Positions 1 through 11,865 of a stretch of DNA of 64,000 nucleotides are shown piece after piece; position 1 is the stretch's first letter, and each line of letters begins with the position of its first letter. Below the pieces are notes generated by a model. That model searched no databases and was not told where the DNA came from. It saw only the letters and a program-made list of their open reading frames with translations. This DNA is from Posidonia oceanica (lineage: Eukaryota > Streptophyta > Magnoliopsida > Alismatales > Posidoniaceae): contig JAZBRS010000060.1 in the NCBI GenBank assembly GCA_037176725.1, forward strand, positions 55,704,001 through 55,768,000. The letters run 5' to 3'. Position numbers and translations under genes: made by a program.

Positions 1-484
1 ATTTGGAATGAGAATATTTTTTTGTTGAAAAAATAACAAAAAAAAATGAAAAAATGGAAAACATAAAGATGTAGAACCAAAACGGAAAAAGATTGCTGGA
101 ACAAAAAAAACAAAATGGCACTGTTCACGCTCAGGAGCGTACCGGAAAACCTCCCTGTTAACCACATGTTAGTTCGACATTATATCTGAACATACATGAA
201 AATCATATATTAAATTCGACATTATATTTGATTATACATGGTTCGATCTCACGCCTTATATATAAAAAATATATTATATATATTAACCACATGTTAGTTC
301 GACATTATATTTGAATATATATGAAAATCATATGTTAATTTCGACATTATATTCGAATATAGATGGTTCGATCGCGTGCCTAATATAAAAAAAAAAATCT
401 TGTTTACCCTTGAACATGTGTTTTATCGATATTATATTTGATAATATATGTGTTTAATCTGATATTTTTCTCAACATTATGTAT
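1..484. other. AT-rich flank left of the Tekay element
   Basis: No gene is visible. The first ~110 bases are A-rich. From about 157 the sequence consists of diverged copies of a motif containing TTCGACATTATAT, described separately. The same motif resumes right of the Tekay element at 16875, so this stretch is one side of the old insertion site. Confidence 0.6.
157..480. repeat. Diverged ~125-bp tandem repeat at the insertion site
   Basis: Two units start with TTAACCACATGTTAGTTCG at about 158 and 283, a spacing of ~125 bp. Each contains repeated short blocks of the type TTCGACATTATAT followed by an ATATGAAAATCATAT-like stretch. A further unit, starting TTAACCACTTGTTAG, begins at 16875 directly after the target duplication. 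The Tekay element therefore inserted into this small array. The origin of the array is not recognised. Confidence 0.6.
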
Positions 485-489
485 GTTAA
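485..489. repeat. Target site duplication of the Tekay element, left copy
   Basis: GTTAA precedes the LTR start TGTAACA, and the same five bases follow the other LTR end (GTTACA) at 16874-16878. A 5-bp duplication is usual for Ty3/gypsy integrases. It shows that both outer borders are the original ones. Confidence 0.9.
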
Positions 490-1501
490 TGTAACAGCTG
501 GGAATTCATTTCCCATGTAATTATGATTTTATAATGAATTCCTTGCTGTTGACGGGTGTTACTGGTCTAGTGGGTCCTACTTGTGCTTGTTGTGGGCTCC
601 ACCTGTGATTTGCTGTGGGCCCCACTTGTGTAGTCGTAGGCCTCACTTGTAGTGGTTGGTGGAACTAAGTAATGATTTAGTCCCTAACTTCTGTACTCGT
701 GCTATTTCCTCTTCCTTCTCTCTCTCTCTCATTTCTCCCCCTCTCTCCTTCTCTTTCTCTCCCTTCCCGCTCATTCTCTCTCCCCCTCCCCTCCACTTAA
801 TTCCCCTCCCCCTCTTTCCCGTGCATCCCTCCCCCCTTTCTCCCCCTCTCTCTTTCTATTTTCCTCCCTCCCTCATCCCGATCCCCTCCCTCTCCACTTG
901 ATCTCATCCTCTTCTCCATCCTTCTCCCCATCTTCACCTCCTCCTCCTCCACTCTCCCTCCTCGCCCATCTCTCCTCCTCCCCTTGGCTGTTCAGCGATA
1001 GTTGTTGGTGGCGGCGTGCGGCCCAACGGACTTCGGCCTGCATCCCGGTGGAGCGACAGGCTCGAGTGCGACGTGTGGAGCACGAGTTCGGCGAAGGATC
1101 ACCGGAGTCGTCGGGGGATCGCCGACGAACAATGAGTTTCCCACTGTTCAAGGTACACATTCCGCCCTCTTTGCTCCAACTTGCCTATAAATGTTAGAAT
1201 CATGTCTCTTGCCATGAATTGTATGTGATTTGATAATTTTAGGGATTTTATTGGTATTTTTGCCGAATTTATTTGACATGTGCTATTAATTGCCTAAATT
1301 GCGTTTTCCAATGATTTCCGGTGTTTTGGGCATCGGATTGAGATGATTGTGTTTTGGTTGGGTTCCTGGAGCGAATACGCTCATTTACATATGTCGTATG
1401 CCCGATTTGGCTTAGAATTGCATGTGGTTTGGATTTTTTAAGCGGAAATGACTTGAATAATGGGTTTCCAATGTATTTTGAGAATTGCATGCTTCGGAAT
1501 G

Positions 1502-4500
1502 TATAGTAATCCCGGTGTTCGGATCGTCCATGCACGATACCAAAGCTCGCGTGCACCGATCGGAATCAGGTTCACTATTAGCGGGTGTATCCGAGAAGGA
1601 AGACTTGACTCAAAAACACTGAAAAAAGGAAAGATAAGACAAATCAGAGTCGCCATCGTGTCTATTAAGTCGGAAGACAAGGAAAATCGGAGAAATGCGT
1701 GAATAAACACGCAAAACCAAGCAAAAGATGTAATACAATGCAATGTAATGCAATGAAATGACATGCAATGGGATGTAAATGATGTGACTTGTGCCTAGGA
1801 TGAGGGCAATATGGTCATTGCGGGCCATGAGAAAGGGTAAGGACTCCTGTTACGTGCAGGGAAGGTGTTAGGCACCCCCGACACGCTCGAGAATCGGTCT
1901 TTCTAGGTTTACGCTCGCATACACAGGGAAATGCATGCTTTGAATGCCTAAGTGCCATGAATGCCTAATTAGATGCTCAAATGGGTGCTCTAAGTGATAG
2001 AATGCGTGCAAGGAATTAAACATGCAATCTAAGTGTTTAACAGTGCTGTCTGTGTTTCGAACCAGGCGAACCTTGGTCCGTGAGAACTCCAGGCAGTAAG
2101 CATCACTGCCCTAATGCAAATGCGGATGATAAAACAAAACAACCGAGAAAACCAAGCAGATGCAAGCGACATGCAAGGGAAAACAACAGCAAACATGCAA
2201 AACGGTGTGAGAAACGAAAATAGATACGCAAAACGGTACAAAGGCGAAAGAAAACAAGAGCGGACACGCAAAACGGTGCAAAAACGAAGGAAAACAGATG
2301 CGAGCACGTAAAACGGTGCAAGAAACGAAAACAGGCACGTAGATCGGTGCAAAGGTGAAAGAAAACAAGAGCGGACACGCAAAACGATGCATGCAATGCA
2401 AATGAATGATGTGTAGTGTTCAGAAGAACTTATCTGGAGAATCTAAGGCCTGATCTGAGATAACTTTGGTTTAAATGAAAAATCATTCAACCAGGAAGAC
2501 CTGGACAGTTAGATCGTGGAAATCCAACGGTCCGATCTAAAGTTATTCAGGAATCAAGTTAAAAGGCTCAAGGGCCAAAAAAGGTAGGGGCCTAAGTGCA
2601 AATAGTCCCTAAGGGTGTGCAATGCAGGATGTATGCATGCAAAAGCGATGAAAATGCTTGAATGAATGCAGGAGTGCAATGACTGATGATAAGGGAATGC
2701 AAATACATGCAAAAATGCAATACAGGGACCTAAGTGTATTTTGGAAAACTAGAAGGTCCTATGTGCAAAATGTCCCTAACTGCGTGCAAAACAGGGCAAA
2801 TGTATGCAAGAATGATAAGGAAACCATGCATGAATGAATGCAAGGCTAAACAGGAGTTATGTATGCAAAAATGCAAGAAAATGACCTAAATGCAATTTTT
2901 AAAACATGCAGGGTTTAAATGCAAAGCCAAGAAAGCATGCAAACATGCAAAAAAAACTGAAAATAGGGACTGACATACAATTATTATGTTTTTCTGGATT
3001 TTTTATGCAATACAATAAGGTTTTAAATGCAGATTAAATGAGTTTTAAACCACTAAAGGATTGATATGCAAATAAACATGTTTTTTGGATTTTTTAGAAA
3101 TGCTATATAGTTAAAATATGCTTTAAATGAAATCTAACAACTGAACAGGACTCAGATGCAAATAAAATATATTTTTGGGTTTTTCAGTAATGCAATAAGG
3201 TTTAAAACATGATTTAAATGATGAATGATTGAACTGAGGACTAAAATGCAATTAAAACATGCTTCTGGGCTTTTTATTAATGTAATATAGTTTAAATGCT
3301 GATTTAAATGAAATGCATGAACTGTGATTGGACTAAAATGCAATTTTGAAAACATGCAATATTTTATTGCAATGCAATATGATTTAAAAGCCATTTAAAT
3401 GATTTTCAAACCAAATGCAGGACTCAGATGCAAATAAAATAAAATACAGGGTCTAAAATGCAATGTAATAAGGAAAAAATGAAAAAATGGATGCTGTGAT
3501 GTATGCTCTGGACTAAAATGCAATAAAAATAAATTACATGATTAAAAGTGCAATGCAATAAGGTAAACATGATATTTAAATGATTTGAATTAACTGTAGG
3601 AGGACTAAGATGCAAATAAAATTAAACAGAGGGCCTAAATGCAATGTAATAAGATAAACATGTGATTTAAATTATTTTTAACAACTAAAGGTGGACTAAA
3701 GTGCAATTTAAATAATCTTCAGCAGTTATATTCAATACAATAAAGTTTAAAACGAATTTAAATGAAATGTAATCAACCATAGGACTGAAAAGTAATTTAA
3801 ACAAATTGAAAGATTAAAATGCAATGTAATAAGATTAAAATCAGGCATTAAATGATTTCTGAATTGAAACTGGACTTGAAAGTAAATAAAATAAACTACT
3901 GTAATTAAATTCAATGCATCAACCAACATTTAAATCAAAACTATACTAATGAACAGTGCATTGCGCTACAGTGATCCACGGGCAATTGTTGCTTGCGCCG
4001 AAGAAGAAGAGCTGGTCCCGACGGTCTGGCGTGCGTGCAGCGGAGCTGAGGCATCTGGCAGCTGCAGGCGAGTGCTGCGGAGGTTCCGACATGGTCGGCG
4101 GGGCATGACGGCGGCTGGGGAGGTCTGTCGACGCCAGAGAAGATGACTACAGAGCTTGCTGGAGGTCGACCGGTGGCTGAAGGTGACGACGATGGTAGGG
4201 GAGCACAGGGTTGTGCTCTTGGGACTCCGGCGGAGCTCAGGAGGTAACTGGCTGGAGCTGAGCGAGTCTGAAGCACGGCGGCGGTAGCTGGTCTGCGCTG
4301 GAGAAGACGATGCTGCTGGGGCAATTCCGGCGAGCTACAGCGACTGTGGAGGCGATCGGGAGCTGAAGACGAGTGCTGCAGAGCTGCCAGTGACTCGTGC
4401 GGCGCGCGGGGGGCAGTGGAGCTGCCTGCCGGCCTCTGCAAAAATCTACAGAGATGTCCGGTGACGCTCGGTGACAAAAGAGGCTGCAGCTGCTTCGGCG

Positions 4501-6935
4501 GGGCGCTGGAACGAGCTGCGGGGGGAAGGAGATGCTGCCGGGAGGCAGCGGAGGAACGACAGAGGCCTGGAACGCTGAATGGGCGTCGGTGAAGGCCTGC
4601 TGTCGCCGGAGAAGATGGAGCTCACGGCGGAGCTCGAAATGCGAGTAAAGTGGTAAAAAGCAGAACTAAAGCGCTAGAAAGCATGGCATGCATGTCACGA
4701 ACTTAAAAATGCATTCAGTTACCTGCGCGGGAGGTTGAGCTGCTCTGACGACCTTGGTTGGGTGCTACTGTCCGGCGGCGGTTCGCAGAGGCGAGCGGAG
4801 GGTTGCTGGCTGCTAGGGAAGATCGGAGTTGATCACCGGCGGCTTGGGGATGCTCCAGATGCTCTCAGAACTTGGTTCCACTGCTCGGAGGGGAGAAATG
4901 AATTTTTGGGTTAACTGAGTTGATTTCTGGCTCGATTGGTGCTGGTGGCTCTCTGGTCGCTCGGAGGTGACCCTTCAGGTTCGTGGAGGAGTGGTGAGTG
5001 AGGCGGTGGGGTCTGAACGGGATGCTAGGGGCTAGGAGTGGATTTGGAGAGTTGAGTCGTTTCTGGACAGAAACGGGTGCGAGGTGTTTGTGGTGAATGG
5101 TTCGGTCTGCAGGGCGATTGGCGATGGACTGGGAGTTGGGTCTGGAAGGTGATAATCTGGCGAGTGGCGTGGTGAAGTTTGAAGGGATTCTAGGGGCTGT
5201 GTGAAGGAATGGAAGCTCTGGAAGTCGGTGGGTCTCTCTCTCTGGTTTTTCCTAACAAAATTCTCCGGTTCTCTCTCTCAATTCGCCCTGGTAAGGTGGG
5301 TGGAGGAAGGAGAAGATGCTCTGATTTTGTTCTGCATTGGGCACTCAATTGCCATTGCAGGAGGTATGGGTTTGGGTTAGCAAATGGCAGAAGCTGGCAA
5401 TGACGGGGAAGGCCGGTGAGAGGTGTGGCTCGGGGCTAAGGCCGTCGCACGGTGGCGTGGGGGCAGAACTAGAGTGTGGGCAGCTGCTGCTGCTCGTGAG
5501 GAGGCTGTGAGTGCAGAGGGGTACTGGTTGCAGCAGGTGCTGATGATGGGTCTTTTTGAAGCAGGAGGGGGAGGGAAAAGAGGAGGAGCAGAGGAGGTGC
5601 TGGTGCGGACCGAAGAAGAGAGGAGGAAGAAAAGGCGTGGGTCGTGGGCTGGGTTTGGTTGGGAGAAAAAAGAGAAAAAAAGAAAGAAGGGGAGTTGTGG
5701 GCTAGGCCTGGAAGGTGAGGAAGAAAAAAAAGAAAAGAATGGATGGCAGTGGGCTAGGCCGGGAAAGGTGAAGAAAAGATGGGGGGAAAAAGGAAAAAAA
5801 AATGGTGGGCTTGGGTTGAAAGTGGGGGAGGAAAGAAAGGGAGGAGGGAAAGAAAAAAGGAGAAAAAAGAAAGAGGAAAAGGAATAAGAGGGTTTGGGTT
5901 TTGGTTTTATTTTTAAAGTTGTATTTCTTTTAAGATTTTTAAGTGATTGTTTTTTAAGTTTCTTAATTGTTTTTTCTAGATTTTGTTCTTTTAATTGTTT
6001 GTTTTTCTTTTTTAAGTTTTGAATTAGGGTTTTAAGTTTTTTAATTGTTTTTCTAGGGTTTTTGTTTTAATTGTTTTTTAAGTTAAGTTTTTTAATTGTT
6101 TTGATTATTTAAGTTTTTCTTTTGATTTTAAGTTTGTTAGTTGTTTTAATTTTTCTTTTGATTGTTTTAAGGTTTTTAATTGGATTTTTAGATTTTTTTT
6201 CTTTTTAAGGGTTTTGAATGGTTTTTTCTTATGTTTTCTTCTTTAATTGTTTTTAATGGGTTTTGATTTGTTTTAATTGTCTTTAAGTTTTGAAATTTGT
6301 TTTTAATTATTTTTAAGTCTTGAAATTTGTTTTTAATTGTTTTAAGTCTTGAAATTTATTTTTTTAATTGTGTTAAGATCGTTTTTAAGTCTTTTAGTTT
6401 GTTTTACTTTGTTTTTAATTAGATTTTCTTTTGAATTGTATTTTAAGTTTTTGATTTATTTTTCTGGTTGGATTTTCCTCTTTAATTGTTTTAAGGAGTG
6501 TTGAATGGAGGCTGATGATGAGTTTGAAGAAGGAGGGAGAAGAGGAGAGAAAAGGATAATGAGGAGAGAGAAAAGGATAACGAGAAGAGAGAGAAGGATA
6601 ATGACTTGGATTTGGAAGGATTTTGGGTGAGTGTGTGACCTAGGATTTCTAGGGTTTGACCTAGGGTTTAACCTAGGATTTTCTAGGATTTTAAATGGGA
6701 TTTTTTAAGGATTTTTGGAAGGTTTAGGGTTTAGGGTTTTGAGAGGGTTTTTGAAAGGATTTTCTTAGGGTTTTTGGATGGATTTTTCTAGGATTTTTGG
6801 ATGGATTTTCCCAGGATTCTTTGTGTAGTTTTCTAGGTTGAAGAAGGATGTTGTTTTGGGTTTGATTTGAAGGGTTTGAGATGACCACTAAAGAGAGAAA
6901 GAGAGCCAATTCAGCCTGTCAAAATAGGGTGTCTA
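1502..6935 (-). mobile_element. Solo LTR of an Ogre-like element nested in the Tekay 5' LTR
   Basis: This 5,434-bp insert has GAATG at 1497-1501 and again at 6936-6940, and the uninterrupted site is seen in the 3' LTR near 15024. Its ends (TATAGTAATCCC and GGGTGTCTATA on the + strand) match the ends of LTR-A and LTR-B (TGTAGTAATCCC and GGGGTGTCAACA), so it is an LTR of the same family on the - strand. There is no primer site, polyprotein or second LTR, so it is a solo LTR left by LTR-LTR recombination. It carries the same ~30-bp minisatellite (2190-2390), a block of ATGCAAT-rich repeats (2590-3930) and a T-rich tract (5900-6480). Near its left end there are ~48 extra bases compared with the other LTRs, so it represents a diverged subfamily. 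Confidence 0.88.
2190..2390. repeat. ~30-bp minisatellite inside the solo LTR
   Basis: Units share the core CACGCAAAACGGTGCAAGAAA with differences. The same minisatellite is found at corresponding places in LTR-A, LTR-B and LTR-C, but here there are fewer and more diverged units. Translating the - strand gives a Cys/Phe/Leu-rich frame, which I read as a by-product of the repeat. Confidence 0.75.
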
Positions 6936-8630
6936 TAGAATGCCATAATGCATGTATGGTTGCATTCCTTATTGAGTTTCGGTCGTTTTGGTATATTATA
7001 TGCTATTTTTGGTGGCTTGTGTAGGGAGTTTTGGTTTTAACGCAAACGGGGCATTTTTCTATTGGTCCCTGATCCGGCGTGCCATTTTTGACCGGCGTTC
7101 CAAATCAGAACTGTGGTTTTTCATATTTTATGTGAGCTATGGATCTTAGAACGGCATGATTCTTGTATGGTTGCGTTCCTTATTGAGTTCTGGTCGTTTC
7201 GGTATATTGTATGCTATTTTTTGTGGCTTGTGCAGGGAATTTTGGTCTTAAACGCAAAAGGGGTGGTTTTCTGTCAGTCTCTGAAACGGTACGCCGTTTT
7301 TTATCGACGTTCCGAATCTGGGCCTGAGATTTTTCTCAACTCCATTTTTAGGGGGTTTGCTTTAGGTTTTAATTATGTTTAATTATGCCTATGCCTATGA
7401 TTGTTTTGTGGCTTAATAAAGGTTGTTAGAAATGATTTTTGGAAGATTATGTAAATGTTTTCAAAGAGATTTTCTAAAGAAAAACAAAGTTGTTTTGCAA
7501 AGGATTTGCCGTGGTTTTCGTAGGCCGAAACCTAAGGGTTGTGTTGGCTAGACCTAGGAATGCGACAGCTTTCCTGGTGTGTCTCACACTTCGTCTGGGC
7601 TGAGGTTTTGGGGGTCGGGGTGCTGACTGTACCTAGTGGTATCGTGGCAGCAGACTCGGGAGGTATGATACTCTTGCGTAGCTGGACGTGATAACCTAGT
7701 CGCTATAGGCACCGGGACTCGCCTTGTTGTGGTGTTGCGGGGCCCGTGAGTGGTCCACGCACATTGTTGAGGTCGCCGGATTTGGCGTGCCCTGTGGCTG
7801 TCCTGATTACAGACAACTCGCCAAGTTTGGGGTGAGTAGCTTTCCCAGGTGGGGATCGCTTTTGAGGCGTCTCTAGTGTGAGATGCCGGGACAAGCACGC
7901 TCCTCCATAGGGCGGGTGCTCGTGGCAGTGCAGTGAGTTGCAATGGTGAGTTTCTGGATACTGCTTGAGGCCAGGTCGGTTGCTGGGCGCTAGGCAACAC
8001 GACTAGTTGGTTTTTTGGTTGCCCGGTTGGGCTATGCTTGGCTGTTGGACCATTTTGGGCCATGAGTTTTCCACTTATTTACGGCGATGCTGTTTTATTA
8101 TAGCTGTTGGGCCGGTGGGCCCCTTTGGTTAATGGAATAGTTTACAGAACTGGTTTTGGTAGCTGCTGAGTTTTGGGCCGTATTTGGACCTAGTGTTTTC
8201 CTACCTGGATTGTGGCATAGCTTTTGCCGAGGTTTCTGGGGTGGTGGGCCGTTGTAATTTATCGAGGTTTTGTTTACGAGATATTTTCACATTGTTTTGG
8301 CCGGTGGGTCGAGTTGTTTTCCCAACTTCAAGGGCTGGAGGTTTTTGAGTTGTGTTAAGGTTTTGGGCTGGTGGGCCGAGGTTTGTGAAAGGATTTATTA
8401 AACACCTAGTTTTTCCGTTTTAGCGCATTGACTTTGGGGGAAGGGTATTTCTATTTATTATAATGTTATTGTTGACTCGGATTTGGGGTTTTGACCGGTT
8501 TACCCCTGATTGTGGTTTTTATTCCAGTTTGTCGTGATTTTACGGATGTGTGCTGGGTGACAATTTCTGGTTACTTACGTGTGCTTTATTTGTGGTTTTC
8601 AGTTGCAGGTGCAGATGATTAACTGGTTTG

Positions 8631-8693
8631 GAGTCATAGTGGATATAGTCGAAGTCATAGTGCATATAGTCGGAGTCATACTGCATATAGTCG
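8631..8693 (+). repeat. 21-bp tandem triplication near the 5' LTR end
   Basis: Three units of the form GAGTCATAGTGCATATAGTCG follow each other. The corresponding place in the 3' LTR (about 16713-16740) has a single unit. The expansion therefore happened in this LTR after insertion, or was lost in the other. Confidence 0.85.
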
Positions 8694-8837
8694 GAGTCAC
8701 GTAGCTGTCCACTACAGGTTCCTGGCACATATTCTTGTTGTTTAGCTCATAGCTTATTGTAATTATTGTAATTAATTAAGTTTTAATTTGTCAAGCTTTT
8801 TGGAATGTGTTGGTAGCGACTCGGGTTGTTACTGAAC

Positions 8838-8849
8838 TGGTATCAGAGC
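8838..8849 (+). other. Tekay primer binding site (initiator tRNA-Met)
   Basis: TGGTATCAGAGC lies four bases after the LTR end. It is the standard sequence complementary to the 3' end of plant initiator tRNA-Met, used to prime minus-strand DNA synthesis in many plant LTR retrotransposons. No recognisable gag follows. An ATG at 8977 opens a frame of only 22 codons. Confidence 0.9.
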
Positions 8850-9112
8850 TCAGGTTCATTAGGTTGCACTAGATTAGGAGTGTTCAGTCTAGTGACTCCA
8901 TAGATTTGCATATCATGCATTCCTGCACCTTGATTTTTATTGATTTTCTTGATCTTCTTGCTTACGGCATTGAGGAATGTCTTCGGCTCCGGCTCTAGTG
9001 ACGGCGACAATGATTCGTGGAGCGCCACGTGGAACCTGGAAGTGACGGTCTGCTCACTTGTGGCAGTAGACGTCGACTTATTATTGGAAGGTTTCCAATG
9101 GTTGGTTTCTGA

Positions 9113-9658
9113 TAGGGGTGGGCACCTAAACCGCCCAAACCGGTTAACCGAACCGAACCAAACCATTTTTAGTGGTTCAGTTCAGTTTTTGAAATTCAGT
9201 GGTTTGGTTTGGTTTGAAATATCTCCAAACTGATCTATATGGTTTGGTTTGTGGTTTCAGGGGCGATTTAACCGAACCGAACCACATCAATGTAGGTTTT
9301 ATATATATATATATATATATATTAATATGCTATGTAAGGCTGTAAACCTAACCCTATTTCTCATTTCTCTTACGCCACCTCACTGCACACAACACATTCA
9401 CTCTTCCTCTTCGTCTTCCACTCTTCGTCTTCCAAGTTAACAACTATTCTTCATTGTTATTTTATTTTTTCTATATGTTTTATTAAATGGTTAAACCACA
9501 AATCGAACCGAACCAAATCGATTTTAAGTGGTTCAGTTTGGTTCGGTTTCAATAGGAAAAATGGTTCGGTTTGGTTTGAAAATTGTTCAAACCGAACTAT
9601 ATGGTTTGGTTTATGATTTTGCTTCAAACTGAATCAAACCGAACCGTGCCCACCCCTA
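9113..9658. mobile_element. hAT-type MITE in the Tekay internal region
   Basis: The 546-bp element has 13-bp perfect terminal inverted repeats starting TAGGGGTGGGCAC. It is flanked by an 8-bp direct duplication, GTTTCTGA, at 9105-9112 and 9659-9666. The 8-bp duplication and this terminus are characteristic of non-autonomous hAT elements. Many ACCGAACC/GGTTCGGT-type motifs fill both halves in opposite orientation, so a single strand could fold extensively. The centre carries an (AT)n run near 9300-9323. There is no transposase. Confidence 0.88.
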
Positions 9659-9666
9659 GTTTCTGA

Positions 9667-11865
9667 GATCGTCATCTGTTGGGAGCTGCTTTGAGGTAGC
9701 AGTTGGAGCGCGAAGTTGCGTTCGCTCATGTGGAGCGGTTCGCTTGAACTCTTCCCAGCCGTGGAGCGTGGTTTTGAGTGTTGTCCACTAGTTTTGCGTG
9801 GATCGAGCACCGTATTGCCCGTGGGTGTGGTCGCAGTTGTTTTCTAGGCAAGACTCAGTGCTGGTGCGCAGGGTAGGAAACTCTGTTGTGTATGAGGCCA
9901 GATGAGTCATGTTGCCTATAGTTGTGCACGCCTGCTGTGCGTACTAGTCTGGCTGGAGTGCTATTGTTGCTAAAAGGCAGAGGTAGGTTTTACTACTGAT
10001 GCCTGATGGATTTTGTGGTGTGGTGCCATGTTCCTTTTAAGTTGGTTTGGCACCCCACATCAGCCGACCAGAGGACGTGCGTGCTTCGCTACCATCCGTT
10101 GGGTGTTTGGTTGTGGAGGGAGAGATGCAGTGGGTGACTGCTTCTTGTGTGACCTCCACGTTTATTGTTTTGTTGTGACTTGCTTTGTTGTTGGTGCGGA
10201 GGATGCTTGAGGTTTCATCCTCCTGTTGCCGCATCTTGGTGAAGCGCAAGGCTTCCCAGATGTGTGTGGTTGCTTCTGGGCAGGTTCTGTCTTGTCGTGA
10301 GGGAGAGGTGCAGTAGTTATCTGTCCCTTGTGTGACCCTCCTCGATTGTGGTTACCTGCCTTTGTTTGTTGTTTGTTTTGTTTGCTGGTTGTTTCTTGTT
10401 GTGGCTATTGGTCGTTGTGTCTGGTTGGTCGTCGTGGTTGTCGTGTGTGTGGAGGGTGCCTGTAGCTCTGTCCTCTCGTGTTGTTTCTGGGTGAAGCGTG
10501 AGGCTTCTCAGATGTCTGTTGTTGTTTCTAGGTGAAGCGTGAGGCTTCCCAGATGTTTGTGTGGTTTCTGGGTGAAGCGTGAGGCTTCCCAGAGGTTTGT
10601 TGTTGGTTCTTGGGCAACTGAGTGAGTCCCCAGCTGTGGTCGTGGTTCCAGGTGACTCTGGTGGGTCCTTGGATGTGTGTGGTTGTTCCAAATACTCTGT
10701 TCGAGGATAGAGTTATCTGGGAGGTGTTGTACGTGTGAGGTGCTCCTTGGTGTCGTGCGGTTGAGCCGTGCGTCCTGTTTGGGGCTTGGCCGTTGAGTGG
10801 CGTAGCCTAGTGTGCTGTTGCTGTGTGCTGTTTGGGGTATCCTGTAGCGGGTGCCCAGCTGGTTTTGTTTTTTTGGTGGTTCGAGTGGCTCAGTGCGATT
10901 CGAGCGGTGGAGGTTCTTTCTTCGGTGTTTCTTTGGGTGTTCTGTTGAGGATACCATTCATTTTCCTTGTTTGTTGGTGGGTCGGATGGCATAGTGCTAT
11001 TCGATCTGGAGGGTTCCGCTCTCCTTTGTTTTTGGGTTTTGCGGCGGAGATGGGGTGAGTCAGTGATGTTGGCTCCCATCTCGTTGGTTGGCGCCGTTGG
11101 TCGAGCTGCTGGGTGTGATCCCAGGTGTTTCCTCCGATCTGTGGTTTCCTGGTTCAAGTGAACTATCTTTGGGGACCCAATAGAGGTATCTACAAAATAG
11201 TGGCACTATGGATAGGATTGCCGGGAGGAGGAATAACTCATGTTGGTTTGGACCCTGTTGCTGGGAGTTGTTTCGAGTTGGAGCTCGTCTAAGTTTAACT
11301 CCTGAGTGGTCCTTACCATTGGTTGTGGTTGTTTCATTGGAAATAGTGATTCTTGTGGCTTGGGGTTTGGATGAGTTCCTATTGCAGTTAGGCAATGTAG
11401 TGCTTGGTGGTCCTCGTCTGTTGGAGAACCGCAGAGGGAACTACCCAACCCTTGTGGTTTGTTTTGGCCATAGAGGTGGTGCACTCTGGATCGGATGGGG
11501 TGTCGATCGAGGAAGCAATTCCTGGAGGCAGATAGCATCTGGTTTGTTAATCTGTTAGTGCACTCCTGAGCTGAGTAGAGTTTTGTCGTGTCTCAGTATG
11601 CTAGTCCCTCTCGTGCCATAGATTGGAGGCGATATTTCAGGAGATGAGAGATGCTACCGTGTTTTGAAGTTGGAGTTGTTGTTGACCGGGTGGGGCATCA
11701 GAGAAGCGTAGCGATTGCTGGTTGGATCTGGTTGCACCTGGTCGTCCCTGGGTTTTACGTGTTTGCTAGAGTGGCTTTGGATGCTTTGCGACTCTAGAGA
11801 CTCAGAGGTGAGCTTGTGGCGGGAGAGTTTGTGTCCTTAAGGGACATTTTTCCTGGGATTAGTAG
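9667..11865 (+). other. Tekay internal segment without recognisable gag, protease or RT
   Basis: This 2.2-kb stretch lies where gag, protease and RT should be. It is G/T-rich, its frames are short, and I see no capsid, zinc knuckle, protease D-[ST]-G or RT [YF]-x-D-D motif on either strand. It contains a 40-bp tandem repeat (10491-10612) and related single copies (10239). Blocks near 10119 and 10300 resemble each other around GTGTGACC. It may be highly decayed gag-RT or foreign sequence carried by a non-autonomous element. Confidence 0.5.
10491..10612 (+). repeat. 40-bp tandem repeat in the Tekay internal region
   Basis: Three units beginning GTGAAGCGTGAGGCTTC start at 10491, 10532 and 10572, a spacing of 41 and 40 bp. 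A related single unit starts at 10239 (GTGAAGCGCAAGGCTTCCC). Function and origin are not recognised. Confidence 0.8.

Larger units (their letters stand above)
490..8833 (+). mobile_element. Tekay 5' LTR, split by a solo LTR insertion
   Basis: The LTR consists of 490-1501 and 6936-8833. Joined across the inserted 1502-6935 it would be ~2.9 kb, matching the 2,888-bp 3' LTR. It starts TGTAACA and ends GTTACT, where the 3' LTR has GTTACA. A strongly pyrimidine-rich stretch lies at about 690-980, matched in the 3' LTR at about 14190-14515. Open frames through this stretch are low-complexity Ser/Pro/Leu translations and I do not call them genes. Confidence 0.9.

Noticed and set aside
5423..5887. 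Lys/Glu/Gly-rich + strand frame in the solo LTR, and similar frames at 31769-31981 and 52794-53003
   Set aside because: Purine-rich low-complexity sequence with no conservation of frame between LTRs.
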